A stretch of 64,000 nt of DNA from Brevundimonas sp. (GTDB lineage Bacteria; Pseudomonadota; Alphaproteobacteria; Caulobacterales; Caulobacteraceae), in contig NZ_JAHBYB010000009.1 in the NCBI RefSeq assembly GCF_019636155.1, positions 47,692 to 111,691 on the forward strand. Reading direction: 5' to 3'. The notes under the pieces are model-generated. The model searched no databases. It saw only the letters and a list, made by a program, of their open reading frames with translations, and was not told the DNA's origin. Made by a program: the position numbers and the translations under genes. This document shows positions 6,676 to 15,933 of the stretch, one piece after another (within the stretch, counting starts at the first letter, position 1; the number at the start of each line of letters is the position of its first letter).

Positions 6676-8526
6676 ATGAAACGCCAACTGATGGCCGCGG
6701 CCGCCGCCTGCGCCCTGAGCACCTGCCTGACCTTCGCGGTGGCCGGCCCCGCCGCCGCCGCGCCCCAGGCCCCCGCCGCGACGGCCTTCCCCGCCACGGC
6801 CCAGGGCGCAAGCGCCTTCGTCGCCGACGCCGAGGCGCGCCTGGCCGAGATGTATGAATATGTCGGCCGCATCCAGTGGGTGCGGGCCACCAACATCACC
6901 TTCGACACCATGTGGCTGGAAAGCCGGGCCAACGCTCAGCTGACCGAGATGCAGGTGCAGCTGGCCAATGAGGCCGCCCGCTTCAACGATGTCCAGGTTC
7001 CCGCCGAGGTGCGGCGCAAGCTGAACCTGCTGCGCCTGGGGCTGGTGCTGCCGGCGCCCAACCGGCCCGGGGCGGCGGCCGAACTGGCCGAGATCACCAC
7101 CCGGCTGGACTCCACCTATTCGACCGGCAAGTTCGCGTTCAGGGGCGAGCAGATCACCCTGGACGACGCCAGCCTGAAGATGGCCGAGAGCCGCGATCCG
7201 GCCGAGACCAAGGCCCTGTACGAAGGCTGGCGCACCATTTCGCCGGTCATGCGCGACGACTACGCCCGCATGGTCGAGATCGCCAACGAAGGCAGCCGCG
7301 AACTGGGCTACGCCGACACCGGCGCCATGTGGCGGGCGGGCTATGACATGGCGCCCGACGCCTTCGCCGCCGAGACCGACCGGCTGTGGGATCAGGTCAA
7401 GCCCTTCTACGAGAACCTGCACTGCTATGTGCGCGGGCGGCTGAACGCCCGTTACGGCGATGCGGTCCAGCCGGACCACGGGCCGATCCGCGCCGACCTG
7501 CTGGGCAATATGTGGTCGCAGCAGTGGGGCAATATCTATGACGTGGTGGCCCCGCCCGGCACGGCCGAGGGCCAGGGCTACGACCTGACGCAACTTCTGA
7601 CCCGCGCCGATTACGACGCCACCCGGATGGTGAAGACGGGCGAGGGCTTCTACACCTCACTGGGGCTGGCGCCCCTGCCCGACAGCTTCTGGGAGCGCAG
7701 CCAGATCACCCGGCCGCGCGACCGGGAGGTGGTGTGCCACGCCTCGGCCTGGGACGTGGACAATGTCGACGACCTGCGCATCAAGATGTGCACCCAGGTC
7801 AACGCCGACGACTTCTACACCGTGCACCACGAACTGGGGCACAACTACTATCAGCGGGCCTACAACCAGCAGCCCTTCCTGTTCCGCAACGGGGCCAACG
7901 ACGGCTTCCACGAGGCCATCGGCGACTTCATCGGCCTGTCGGCCCTGACCCCGACCTATCTGAACCAGATCGGCCTGCTGGAGACCGTGCCGGGGGCCGA
8001 GGAGGACATCCCCTTCCTGCTGAAGATGGCGCTGGACAAGATCGCCTTCCTGCCCTTCGGCCTGATGGTCGATCGGTGGCGCTGGGATGTGTTCAGCGGC
8101 AAGACCGCGCCCGAGGGCTATAACGACGCCTGGACGGCGGACATGCTGAAATACCAGGGGCTGGTCCCGCCCGGCCCACGCCCGGCCGACGCCTTCGACC
8201 CCGGCGCCAAATATCACATCCCCGGAAACACCCCCTACACCCGCTATTTCCTGGCCCACATCTACCAGTTCCAGTTCCACCGCGCGGCCTGCAAGATGGC
8301 GGGCTGGACCGGGCCGCTGCATCGCTGCTCGATCTACGGCAACGAGGAGGTGGGCGCCCGCTTCAACGCCATGATGGAAATGGGCCAGTCGCGCCCGTGG
8401 CAGGAGGCCATGGCCGCCTTCACCGGCGAGGACGGCAACGACGCCTCGGCCGTGGCCGACTATTTCGCGCCGCTGAACACCTGGCTGGAGGCCCAGAACC
8501 GCGGCAAGGACTGCGGCTGGGGCTGA
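6676..8526 (+). CDS. M2-family zinc peptidyl-dipeptidase (ACE-like), exported
   Basis: A 616-aa homologue of angiotensin-converting enzyme, predicted to be a periplasmic zinc dipeptidyl carboxypeptidase. A signal peptide ends near residue 29 (AGPAAAAPQA). The zinc motif HELGH is at residues 385-389 in TVHHELGHNYY, and the downstream GFHEAIGD supplies the third ligand Glu. The C-terminal YFLAHIYQFQFHRAAC segment is also characteristic of M2. A good GGAGGAT ribosome site precedes the ATG. M2 peptidases are scattered through Caulobacterales and Xanthomonadales, and the natural substrate is unknown. The repeat element that follows probably also terminates transcription. Confidence 0.93.
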   Translation: MKRQLMAAAAACALSTCLTFAVAGPAAAAPQAPAATAFPATAQGASAFVADAEARLAEMYEYVGRIQWVRATNITFDTMWLESRANAQLTEMQVQLANEAARFNDVQVPAEVRRKLNLLRLGLVLPAPNRPGAAAELAEITTRLDSTYSTGKFAFRGEQITLDDASLKMAESRDPAETKALYEGWRTISPVMRDDYARMVEIANEGSRELGYADTGAMWRAGYDMAPDAFAAETDRLWDQVKPFYENLHCYVRGRLNARYGDAVQPDHGPIRADLLGNMWSQQWGNIYDVVAPPGTAEGQGYDLTQLLTRADYDATRMVKTGEGFYTSLGLAPLPDSFWERSQITRPRDREVVCHASAWDVDNVDDLRIKMCTQVNADDFYTVHHELGHNYYQRAYNQQPFLFRNGANDGFHEAIGDFIGLSALTPTYLNQIGLLETVPGAEEDIPFLLKMALDKIAFLPFGLMVDRWRWDVFSGKTAPEGYNDAWTADMLKYQGLVPPGPRPADAFDPGAKYHIPGNTPYTRYFLAHIYQFQFHRAACKMAGWTGPLHRCSIYGNEEVGARFNAMMEMGQSRPWQEAMAAFTGEDGNDASAVADYFAPLNTWLEAQNRGKDCGWG

Positions 8527-8535
8527 CACGGACCT

Positions 8536-8684
8536 CCTCTCCCTCCCCCTGCGGGGGAGGGTGGCGCGAAGCGCCGGGTGGGGAGGGCCAGGCGATACAC
8601 GCACCAAGCCTGACTTGCCGAAGCGCCCCCGCCCGCCTTCACCCTTCGGGCTCAGCCACCCTCCCCCACAGGGGGAGGGAGAGG
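8536..8684. repeat. large composite palindromic repeat, copy A
   Basis: A roughly 149-bp element with GC-rich hairpin ends: CCCTCCCCC-TGC-GGGGGAGGG on the left, then a GGCGC-GAA-GCGCC hairpin. A mirror-image arm ends in CCTCCCCC...GGGGGAGGGAGAG on the right, so the whole element can fold end to end. The same layout recurs at 38818-38970, 39471-39646 and 62984-63129. It fills most of the 271-bp gap between the M2 peptidase and the TadG-like gene; nothing else was seen there except the start region of the next gene. Confidence 0.75.
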
Positions 8685-8797
8685 CCGTCGCGCTCCCTCC
8701 CGTTAACCTTCGCCGGTAGGGCATCCCTTAACCGTCGTCCTGCAATCTGCGCGATGGCGGACCCTGGCGTCCGTTCGCACAGACACGGGGACGCCTC

Positions 8798-10483
8798 TTG
8801 GGCATCACGGACGCCATCACCGGCCTGGGCCGGGGCCTGACGGGCTTCGCGGGCCGTTTCGCGCGCGCGCGGCGGGGCAATGTGGCGATGATCTTCGCCC
8901 TGAGCCTGCCGCCGCTGATCCTGATGACCCTGGGCGGGGTGGATATCCACCGCGCCTCGACCGTGCGGGTCAACCTGCAGGACGCCCTGGACGCGGCCGC
9001 CCTGGCCGCCGCCCGCTCGCCCTACACCACCAGCGCCGAGATCCGCACCGTCGGGCTGAACGCCCTGCGCGCCAATCTGAAGGCCTATCCGGAAATCACC
9101 CTGCGGGAGGACAAGACGACCTTCGTCCTCAATGACGAGGGGGTGGTGGTCGCCGACTCCAAGGTCGATGTGAAGGCCCTGGTCGCCAACATCTTCCTGC
9201 CGCCCTACGGCAAATTCATGGACGACCAGCTGCCGGTCGGCGCCCATTCGGAAGTCTTCCGGTCCAACAAGATGGTCGAGATCGCCCTGGTGCTGGACAA
9301 CACCGGATCGATGCAGGGGACCAAGCTGGCCAACACCAAGACGGCGGCGCGCGACCTGATCGACCGCCTGGCCGCCGCCGACGCCCGCAGCGTCGAGCCG
9401 GACGCGGTCAAGATCTCCCTGGTGCCCTTCTCGATGACCGTGCGGCCGCATTCGGGGTTCACCTCGACCGGAAACCGCAGCGGGGCGACCGGCCTGGGTT
9501 GGGTCAGCCGCGCCACCAACCACACCGGCGCCACGGGTTCGACCGGCCTGTTCGCCAACGGCCAGGACCGTTTCGCCCTGCTGGACTCCATGCAGATCGG
9601 CTGGGGCGGCTGTATCGAAAGCCGGGCCTATCCCAACGATGTGCGCGACACGGCGCCGTCGACCTCGAACCAGGCGACGATGTTCGTGCCCTATTTCTCG
9701 CCGGACTCGCCGGACCGGGACACCTTCCCGAACGACAGCACCTGGCGTCGCTACAGTTTCGACAACGACTATCTGGACGAACCGACCACCAGCCTGAGCG
9801 GGCTGATCAGCAATCTTCTGGGCACCCTGACCAACGCCCTGCGGCTGCAGGCCTGGGACCGGCTGACCAAGGACGACAGCAAATACGTCAAGAGCCGGCT
9901 GCGCAGCGGCATAGGGGTCAACCTGGGACCGAACCAGGGTTGCGGCCTGGAGCCGGTCATGCGCCTGACCGACGACTTCAGCGGGCTCAAGAGCGCGGTC
10001 AGCCGGATGGCCGCGACCGGCACCACCAATATCCCGATGGGTCTGATGTGGGGCTGGCACACCCTGTCGCCCAACGCCCCTTATCGCGACGGCCGGCCCT
10101 ATGGGACCGATCGGCTGCAGAAGATCATCATCCTGATGACCGACGGCGAGAACGTGAACAACACGGCCTCCAACCCCGACAATTCGGAATATACGGGGGT
10201 GGGGATGATCTGGCAGGACCGGCTGGGCGTCGGCTCCGGCTCAAGCGGGACCCAGAGGCGCAACGCCATGGACGACCGCCTGGCGGAACTGTGCGTGAAC
10301 CTGCGCGACCGCGACATCATCCTCTATACGGTCGGCGTCCAGGTCGACAGCCGGACCCAGGAACTGTTGCGCGACTGCGCCACCCAGCCGGCCAACTATT
10401 TCAACGTCACCAACGCCTCGGGCATCGGCCAGGCCTTCGACCGCATCGCCGGCGCCATCGAGAACCTGCGGATCGCCAAATAG
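8798..10483 (+). CDS. TadG-like Flp pilus/envelope protein with VWA domain
   Basis: A 561-aa single-pass protein. Residues about 24-70 (RRGNVAMIFALSLPPLILMTLGGVDIHR, then the LQDALDAAALAAAR helix) match the TadE/TadG N-terminal pseudopilin-like segment. From about 160 there is a von Willebrand A domain with MIDAS-like DNTGSM near residue 167 and a TDGENV strand near 448. The start is TTG at 8798, supported by GGGGA 6 bp upstream and by the N-terminal position of the TM segment. It stands alone here, with no other tad or cpa genes in the window. TadG-like proteins assist pilus or surface functions; its exact role is unknown. Confidence 0.85.
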   Translation: MGITDAITGLGRGLTGFAGRFARARRGNVAMIFALSLPPLILMTLGGVDIHRASTVRVNLQDALDAAALAAARSPYTTSAEIRTVGLNALRANLKAYPEITLREDKTTFVLNDEGVVVADSKVDVKALVANIFLPPYGKFMDDQLPVGAHSEVFRSNKMVEIALVLDNTGSMQGTKLANTKTAARDLIDRLAAADARSVEPDAVKISLVPFSMTVRPHSGFTSTGNRSGATGLGWVSRATNHTGATGSTGLFANGQDRFALLDSMQIGWGGCIESRAYPNDVRDTAPSTSNQATMFVPYFSPDSPDRDTFPNDSTWRRYSFDNDYLDEPTTSLSGLISNLLGTLTNALRLQAWDRLTKDDSKYVKSRLRSGIGVNLGPNQGCGLEPVMRLTDDFSGLKSAVSRMAATGTTNIPMGLMWGWHTLSPNAPYRDGRPYGTDRLQKIIILMTDGENVNNTASNPDNSEYTGVGMIWQDRLGVGSGSSGTQRRNAMDDRLAELCVNLRDRDIILYTVGVQVDSRTQELLRDCATQPANYFNVTNASGIGQAFDRIAGAIENLRIAK

Positions 10484-10489
10484 GGCGGC

Positions 10490-11218
10490 CTATCCCGCGA
10501 AGTCGTCCTTGGCCGCCCGCCGGGCCGCGAATTCCGCCGCGTCCCTTGCGGTCAGGAAGGGGTTGAACCGCCGTTCCACGGCCAGGGTGGTGGGCACGGT
10601 CGGCTCGTTCCGGGCGCGGGCGGCGAAGATGGCCTCGGCGTGGGCCCGCATCTCGGGCCGGTCGTCCAGGCTCAGGGCGAAGCGGGCGTTGGCGGCGGTG
10701 TATTCGTGGGCGCACCAGATCCGCGTCTGGTCGGGCCAGGCGGCCAGGCGGCGCAGGCTGTCCCACATCTGTTCGGCCGTCCCTTCGAACAGCCGGCCGC
10801 AGCCCAGGGCGAACAGGGTGTCGCCGACGAAGGCCTCGTCATCCGCGGCGCTGCGATAGACCAGATGCCCCAGGGTGTGGCCCGGCGTCGCCGTCGCCTG
10901 CAACACCGTCCGGCCCAGATCCACTGTGTCGCCGTCGGCGACGACGCGGTCCAGGGGCGCGGCGCGACGCACCTCCTCCGGCCCCACGATCTCGCAGCCG
11001 GTCGCCGCCTTCAGCGCCGCGTTTCCGCCGGTATGGTCGGGGTGCCAGTGGGTGTTCAGCAACAGGTCCAGCCGCCCCCAGCCGGCGGCCTCGATCTCGG
11101 CCAGGATGCGGTCGGCGTCGGGCGCGTCGATGGCGGCGACCGCCCCGGTCGCGGCGTCGCGGACCAGGATGCCGTAGTTGTCGGACAGGCAGGGGAAGAG
11201 GCGGATGTTCAGGGCCAT
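10490..11218 (-). CDS. gloB: hydroxyacylglutathione hydrolase (glyoxalase II)
   Basis: Metallo-beta-lactamase-fold enzyme that hydrolyses S-D-lactoylglutathione to D-lactate and glutathione in methylglyoxal detoxification. It has the binuclear metal motif THWHPDHTGG near residues 56-65, then GHTLGH near 113, GDTLF near 132, and AHEYTAANARFAL near 169-181, which is diagnostic for glyoxalase II over other family members. A C-terminal HAGH-type segment contains RFNPFLT. At 242 aa it is full length. It converges with the TadG-like gene (6-bp gap) and is divergent from the methyltransferase. Confidence 0.95.
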   Translation of the reverse strand: MALNIRLFPCLSDNYGILVRDAATGAVAAIDAPDADRILAEIEAAGWGRLDLLLNTHWHPDHTGGNAALKAATGCEIVGPEEVRRAAPLDRVVADGDTVDLGRTVLQATATPGHTLGHLVYRSAADDEAFVGDTLFALGCGRLFEGTAEQMWDSLRRLAAWPDQTRIWCAHEYTAANARFALSLDDRPEMRAHAEAIFAARARNEPTVPTTLAVERRFNPFLTARDAAEFAARRAAKDDFAG

Positions 11219-11262
11219 GACCCATCCTAGCCCGGCGCGGACGGGCCGCCTATGTTCCAGCG

Positions 11263-12027
11263 ATGCGCCGCCCCGTTCAGGATCTCCGCGCCTTCTACGA
11301 TGAGCCCGCCGGCCTGCTGACCCGGCGGCTGGTGGCGCGCCGCCTGCACGAGGCCTGGGGGACGGCCGAGGGCTGTGACGTCCTGGGGCTGGGCTACGCC
11401 ACCCCGTGGCTGGACGCCTTCAGCGGCGCCCGGCGCGCCATCGCCGCCATGCCGGGCGGACAGGGGGCCGAGGCCTGGCCCGTCGCGTCGCCGCGCAACA
11501 GATCACTACTGGTGGAGGAGACCCGGCTGCCCTTCGCCGCCGGGGCCTTCGACCGCATCCTTCTGGTCCATGCCCTGGAGGAGGCCGAGGATGCGGGCCG
11601 GCTGCTGGCCGAGGCGGCGCGGGTGCTGGCCCCGGCGGGGCGGATCATCCTGGCGGCGGCCGCGCGCGGCGGACTGTGGGCGCGTGCCGAATCCACCCCC
11701 TTCGGCCACGGGAGGCCCTTCACCCGCCGGCAGATGGAGCGTCTGGTGCGCGAGGCGGGGCTGGAGCCCATGGCCTGGTCGGCCACCCTGTTCGCCCCGC
11801 CCTGGCCGCCGCTGTTCCCCCTGGCCGAGACCTGGGACCGGATGGCGCGGGCCGTGGCGCCCGGATCGGCCGGGGTCATCCTGCTGGAGGCGGGACGCCG
11901 CACCTACGCCCCGGTCCGGCCCGGACTGGCCGAGGCGGCGGTGGCGGCCCTGGGCGAGCTGGCGCCGGCCCCCGCGCGGCCCATCCCGGCGTCCAGAGGT
12001 CTGGCCCCGGCGGGCGAACGCCGGTAA
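11263..12027 (+). CDS. class I SAM-dependent methyltransferase
   Basis: A 254-aa protein with a degenerate Rossmann methyltransferase fold: CDVLGLGYATPWLDAF (motif I, residues 37-52), LPFAAGAFDRILLVHALEEAED near 89-110 (motif IV region) and EAARVLAPAGRIILAA near 115-130. This matches the Methyltransf_11 family that often sits divergently next to gloB in alphaproteobacteria. The C-terminus is long and proline-rich. The substrate is unknown. It precedes the SixA-like gene by 11 bp and is probably the first gene of the run through pyrD. Confidence 0.82.
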   Translation: MRRPVQDLRAFYDEPAGLLTRRLVARRLHEAWGTAEGCDVLGLGYATPWLDAFSGARRAIAAMPGGQGAEAWPVASPRNRSLLVEETRLPFAAGAFDRILLVHALEEAEDAGRLLAEAARVLAPAGRIILAAAARGGLWARAESTPFGHGRPFTRRQMERLVREAGLEPMAWSATLFAPPWPPLFPLAETWDRMARAVAPGSAGVILLEAGRRTYAPVRPGLAEAAVAALGELAPAPARPIPASRGLAPAGERR

Positions 12028-12038
12028 GGCCGGACCCC

Positions 12039-12542
12039 ATGCACCGCCTGATCCTGATGCGACACGCCGAGGCCGAACGCGCCCACGCCGGGGGCGACCG
12101 CGAACGGCCGCTCAGCCCCCGGGGCCGCGAGGACGCCGCCCGGATCGGACGCGCCCTGGCCCGCCGGGGCCTGCGCCCCGATGTCGCCCTGGTCTCCACC
12201 GCGACCCGCACGCGCCAGACCTGGGACCTGGTGCAGGACGCCTTCGGCGACGTCGAGGTGCGGATCGAGCCGGACCTGTATGACGCGCCCGCCGCCGATC
12301 TGCACGCCGCCATCGCCGCGGCGGCCGAGGACGCCGGCTGCCTGCTGGTCCTGGCCCACAATCCCGGCGTCCAGCTGCTGGCGGCGGACTATCTGCTGCA
12401 GGGCGCCGCCTCTCCGGCCCTGATGGATCGGATGACCGGCGGCTTCCCCAGCGGCGCGGCGGCCGTCTTCGCCATCGACGCGGCGGGCCGGCCCTCGCAC
12501 GAGGCCTGGCTGACGCCCCGCGACCCCGGCCTGGCGGAATGA
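12039..12542 (+). CDS. SixA-like histidine phosphatase
   Basis: A 167-aa member of the RHG histidine phosphatase superfamily. The catalytic RHAE motif is at residues 8-11 (LILMRHAEAE), the STATRTRQTW motif near 53-62 and the second catalytic His in LVLAHNPGVQLL near 110-121. SixA removes phosphate from histidine-phosphotransfer domains in E. coli; the target here is unknown. The ATG at 12039 directly precedes the conserved N-terminus. The stop overlaps the next ATG (ATGA), indicating coupling with the DUF952 gene. Confidence 0.88.
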   Translation: MHRLILMRHAEAERAHAGGDRERPLSPRGREDAARIGRALARRGLRPDVALVSTATRTRQTWDLVQDAFGDVEVRIEPDLYDAPAADLHAAIAAAAEDAGCLLVLAHNPGVQLLAADYLLQGAASPALMDRMTGGFPSGAAAVFAIDAAGRPSHEAWLTPRDPGLAE

Positions 12543-12880
12543 GCACGGCCTTCAAGATCGTCACCGCCGCCGACTGGGGCCTGATCCGCCGCATGGGCGC
12601 CTATGCGGGGTCCGAAGTCGATCGCCGCGACGGCTATATCCACCTGTCGACCGCCGACCAGCTGGCCGAGACCGCGGCCCGCCACTACGCCGGGCAGGAC
12701 GCGCTGATGCTGCTGGAGGTCGACCTGGACCCGCACGGTCCGGCGGTGGTCTGGGAGCCGTCGCGCGGCGGCGCCCTGTTCCCGCACATCTATGGCGAAC
12801 TGAGGGGCGACAGCGTGCGCGACGCCCGGCCCTTCTCGGTCTCCGCCGACGGGGTGATGCGGTTCGGGGACGCGGCGTGA
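12539..12880 (+). CDS. DUF952 family protein
   Basis: A 113-aa small cytoplasmic protein that matches DUF952: the conserved RRDGYIHLSTADQLAETAARHYAG near residues 31-54, LLEVDLD near 61, and the closing GALFPHIYGEL near 80-90. The biochemical function is unknown; the fold is related to ADP-ribosyltransferase-like proteins. It is translationally coupled both upstream (ATGA) and downstream (GTGA) and sits immediately before pyrD, an order frequently seen in alphaproteobacteria. Confidence 0.88.
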   Translation: MSTAFKIVTAADWGLIRRMGAYAGSEVDRRDGYIHLSTADQLAETAARHYAGQDALMLLEVDLDPHGPAVVWEPSRGGALFPHIYGELRGDSVRDARPFSVSADGVMRFGDAA

Positions 12881-13917
12881 GCCTCGGCGACCTGGGCGGC
12901 TGGACCCTGCGCCGCCTGCCGGCCGAGACGGCGCATCATCTGGCGGTGCGCGGCCTGTCCCTGCTGCCGCCGCCGCGCGCCGTCGTATCCGATCCCCTGT
13001 TGCGGACCCAGGTGGCGGGGCTGGACCTGCCCCATCCGATCGGCCTGGCCGCCGGGCTGGACAAGGACGGCGTCGCCCTGGGCGGGCTGGCGCGGCTGGG
13101 GTTCGGCTTCGTCGAATGCGGATCGGTCACCCCCCGGCCCCAGCCGGGCAATCCTCGGCCCCGCCTGTTCCGCCTGGACGACGACCAGGCCATCATCAAC
13201 CGGATGGGCTTCAACAACGCGGGGCTTGAGGCCTTCGCCGCCCGGCTGGACCGCCGCCCGGCCGGGGTCATCGTCGGCGCCAACCTGGGGGCCAACAAGG
13301 ACAGCGAAGACCGGGTCGCCGACTATGTCCTGGGCCTGCGGCGCCTAGCGGGGCGGGCCGACTATTTCACCATCAACATCTCCTCGCCCAATACGCCGGG
13401 CCTGCGGGCGCTGCAGGGCCGCGACGCCCTGGACGACCTGCTGGGCCGGATCGCCGAGGCGCGGCCGGCCGGGGCGCGCGCGCCGGTCTTCCTGAAGATC
13501 GCCCCCGACCTGGACGCCGCCGAGATCGGCCTGATCGTCGAGGCGGCCCGGGATCACCGCATCGACGCCCTGATCGTCTCCAACACCACCCTGGACCGGC
13601 CCGCGACCCTGCGGTCGGCCTGGCGGGGCGAGGCCGGCGGCCTGTCCGGCGCGCCGCTGAAGGACCGGGCCGAGACCGCCCTGATCGCCGCGGCCGAGGC
13701 GGCGGACGGCCGGCTGCCCCTGATCGGCGTCGGCGGCATAGGGTCGGGCCAGGACGCCTGGCGCCGCATCGGCCTGGGGGCCTCGGCCGTCCAGATCTAT
13801 TCGGCCCTGATCTACCAGGGTCCCGGCCTGGTCGGGCGCATCCGGCGCGACCTGGCCCGGCGCCTGCGCGCCGAGGGGTTCTCCACCCTTTCCCAGGCCG
13901 TCGGCGCCCTGCGTTGA
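12877..13917 (+). CDS. pyrD: dihydroorotate dehydrogenase (quinone), class 2
   Basis: Membrane-associated FMN enzyme that oxidises dihydroorotate to orotate, passing electrons to quinone (fourth step of pyrimidine synthesis). Class 2 features: an N-terminal amphipathic extension of about 45 residues (LRRLPAETAHHLAVRGLSLL), then GLAAGLDKDG near 58-67, NRMGFNNAGLEAF near 108-120, NISSPNTPGLRALQ near 166-179, SNTTLDRP near 230 and VGGIGSG near 286. At 346 aa it is full length. The start is GTG within GTGA, overlapping the DUF952 stop. Confidence 0.96.
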   Translation: MSLGDLGGWTLRRLPAETAHHLAVRGLSLLPPPRAVVSDPLLRTQVAGLDLPHPIGLAAGLDKDGVALGGLARLGFGFVECGSVTPRPQPGNPRPRLFRLDDDQAIINRMGFNNAGLEAFAARLDRRPAGVIVGANLGANKDSEDRVADYVLGLRRLAGRADYFTINISSPNTPGLRALQGRDALDDLLGRIAEARPAGARAPVFLKIAPDLDAAEIGLIVEAARDHRIDALIVSNTTLDRPATLRSAWRGEAGGLSGAPLKDRAETALIAAAEAADGRLPLIGVGGIGSGQDAWRRIGLGASAVQIYSALIYQGPGLVGRIRRDLARRLRAEGFSTLSQAVGALR

Positions 13918-13986
13918 CGGAGCGTTAGGGCCGTTCGGCCATAGTCTTCCCAAAGGGCCGCGAACGCCCTGTGTCGGGGATGGTGA

Positions 13987-15933
13987 ATGGGTCAGACGCT
14001 CCAGATCGGCGAGAAGACCGGCTGGGCGACCGCCGTCCGGCAGCGCCGTCGAGCCCTGCTGATCCGCCTGTGCGTCGGTGCGGCCACCGGCCTGATCATC
14101 AGCCCCCTGCTGGGCTACGCCTTCAGCCTGCCCTGGGTGGCGGCCTATTTCGCCATGCAGCTGCTGGAGACCGCGATCTTCAGCCCGATCATCAGCCGCC
14201 GCACCGAGACCCTGCCCGTCTGGCGCAGCGCCCTGGGCGGACTGATCCTGTTCCTGAACACGGGGATGATCGGCGGACTGTCCGTGCCGCTGTGGCTGAC
14301 CGGCGGGGCCATGGGCGGCATCTGCGCCGGGGTCCTGCTGCCGGCGGTGCTGGTCTATTCAGTGGTGAACGCCCCCCGCTCCGGTCTGGTCCTGGCCCTG
14401 ACCATCGCGCCCCAGCTGATCTTCATGGCCATGACGCCCGCCTTCATGACGGCCAATGGCGCCACCCCGGCCTACGCCACGGCGGCCGGCGCCGCCCTGG
14501 TGGTGTTCGTGGCCTTCTGCCTGACCACCTGGCAGCGGATGAACCAGGCCTCCATCGCCGAATCCCGCGCCCGGATCGAAGCCGAGCAACGCTGCGACGC
14601 GGCCGAGCGCGCCATGGCCGGCCGCGCCGCCTTCCTGGCCGCGGTGGCCCACGACCTTCGCACCCCCATCGGCGCCATCCTGACCGGCGCGGCCGAGATC
14701 GGCAGCGACGCCGACGGTTCCGCGCGCGGCCAGGCCGCCCTGATCGCCGACGCCGGACAGATGATGAAGGGGCTGCTGGACGACCTGCTGGATCATTCCC
14801 GGCTGGAGGCCGGACGGATGTCGGTCGAGGCGACGGACGTGGACCTGCGCGCCCTGATGGCCCAGACCGCCCGCCTGTGGCGCGGCCCCGCCCTGGCCAA
14901 GGGCCTGCGCCTGACCATCGTCGGCGGACACAGCCTGCCGGCCTCTGTGCGGGGCGACGCCATGCGCATCCGCCAGGTGCTGAACAACCTGATGTCCAAC
15001 GCCCTGAAATTCACCCAGGACGGCGGCATCACCATAAGGCTGAACGCCTGGCGCGAGGATTCGGGCGACCACGCCGTCACCATCGAAGTGGCGGACACCG
15101 GCCCCGGCATGACGCGCGACCAGCTGGACCGGCTGTTCACCGCCTTCGACCAGACCGCCGATGGCGTCGGCGCCCGCTTCGGCGGATCGGGCCTGGGCCT
15201 GGCCATCAGCCGCGAGCTGGCCCAGCTGATGGGCGGCCGCCTGACGGTGCGCAGCCAGCCGGGTCAGGGCGCCCGCTTCACCCTGTCCCTGACCCTGCCC
15301 GAGGGGTCGGGCCGCCCCGTGCCCGCCATCGACGATACGGGCCTGGACCAGGCCAGCCGCGGCGCCATCGCCCGCGCCCTGGCCGATCGGGCCGCCGCCC
15401 CGACGCCGCCCGCGCCCGAACCCCTGGCCCCGGCCGCGACGCTCGCGCCCGCCCCGGAAGCGGCGGCGTTGGAGCCGTCGGTTCAGGCCGCCGACGAGAC
15501 CCAGGCCGAGGACGAGGGCCGCCCCCTGTCGATCCTGGTGGTCGACGACCACGACATCAACCGCCGGGCCATCCAGCTGATCCTCCAGCCCCTGGGGTGC
15601 GAGATCGCCACCGCCGCCGACGGGCTGCAGGCCCTGGCGGCCTGCGAGGCGCGCGCCTTCGACGTCATCTTCATGGACGTGCGGATGCCCGAGCTGGACG
15701 GCCGCGAGACCACCCGCCGGCTGCGCGCCGGCGCCGGCCCGAACGCCCGCACCCCGGTGATCGCCGTCACCGCCGACACCCAGCCCGAGGATGTCGAGGC
15801 GTGTCGGGCGGCCGGCATGGCCTATTTCGTCTCCAAGCCCCTGACGCCCGCGGCCCTGATCGGGGCCCTGCAACATGTCCTCAGCGACGCTCAGGCCGCC
15901 GACGAAGCCTCGCCCGAGATCGTCGCCGCCTGA
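13987..15933 (+). CDS. hybrid membrane sensor histidine kinase/response regulator
   Basis: A 648-aa hybrid kinase. Residues about 25-185 contain around five to six TM segments with little periplasmic sequence, suggesting membrane or small-ligand sensing. The dimerisation/phosphoacceptor motif [12 protein letters not shown] has His222. A HATPase_c domain follows with the N box [10 protein letters not shown], the G1 box DTGPGM and G2 [10 protein letters not shown] (about residues 330-440). After an Ala/Pro-rich linker (about 460-505) there is a receiver domain with VVDDHD near 515 and phosphoacceptor Asp564 ([11 protein letters not shown]). No separate partner regulator is adjacent. The 3' end overlaps vsr tail to tail by 43 bp. 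Confidence 0.92.
   Translation: MGQTLQIGEKTGWATAVRQRRRALLIRLCVGAATGLIISPLLGYAFSLPWVAAYFAMQLLETAIFSPIISRRTETLPVWRSALGGLILFLNTGMIGGLSVPLWLTGGAMGGICAGVLLPAVLVYSVVNAPRSGLVLALTIAPQLIFMAMTPAFMTANGATPAYATAAGAALVVFVAFCLTTWQRMNQASIAESRARIEAEQRCDAAERAMAGRAAFLAAVAHDLRTPIGAILTGAAEIGSDADGSARGQAALIADAGQMMKGLLDDLLDHSRLEAGRMSVEATDVDLRALMAQTARLWRGPALAKGLRLTIVGGHSLPASVRGDAMRIRQVLNNLMSNALKFTQDGGITIRLNAWREDSGDHAVTIEVADTGPGMTRDQLDRLFTAFDQTADGVGARFGGSGLGLAISRELAQLMGGRLTVRSQPGQGARFTLSLTLPEGSGRPVPAIDDTGLDQASRGAIARALADRAAAPTPPAPEPLAPAATLAPAPEAAALEPSVQAADETQAEDEGRPLSILVVDDHDINRRAIQLILQPLGCEIATAADGLQALAACEARAFDVIFMDVRMPELDGRETTRRLRAGAGPNARTPVIAVTADTQPEDVEACRAAGMAYFVSKPLTPAALIGALQHVLSDAQAADEASPEIVAA

Noticed and set aside
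8798-10483. Start of a complete tad pilus cluster
   Set aside because: The neighbours are an M2 peptidase and gloB; no TadA, TadB, CpaB or pilin gene is present.
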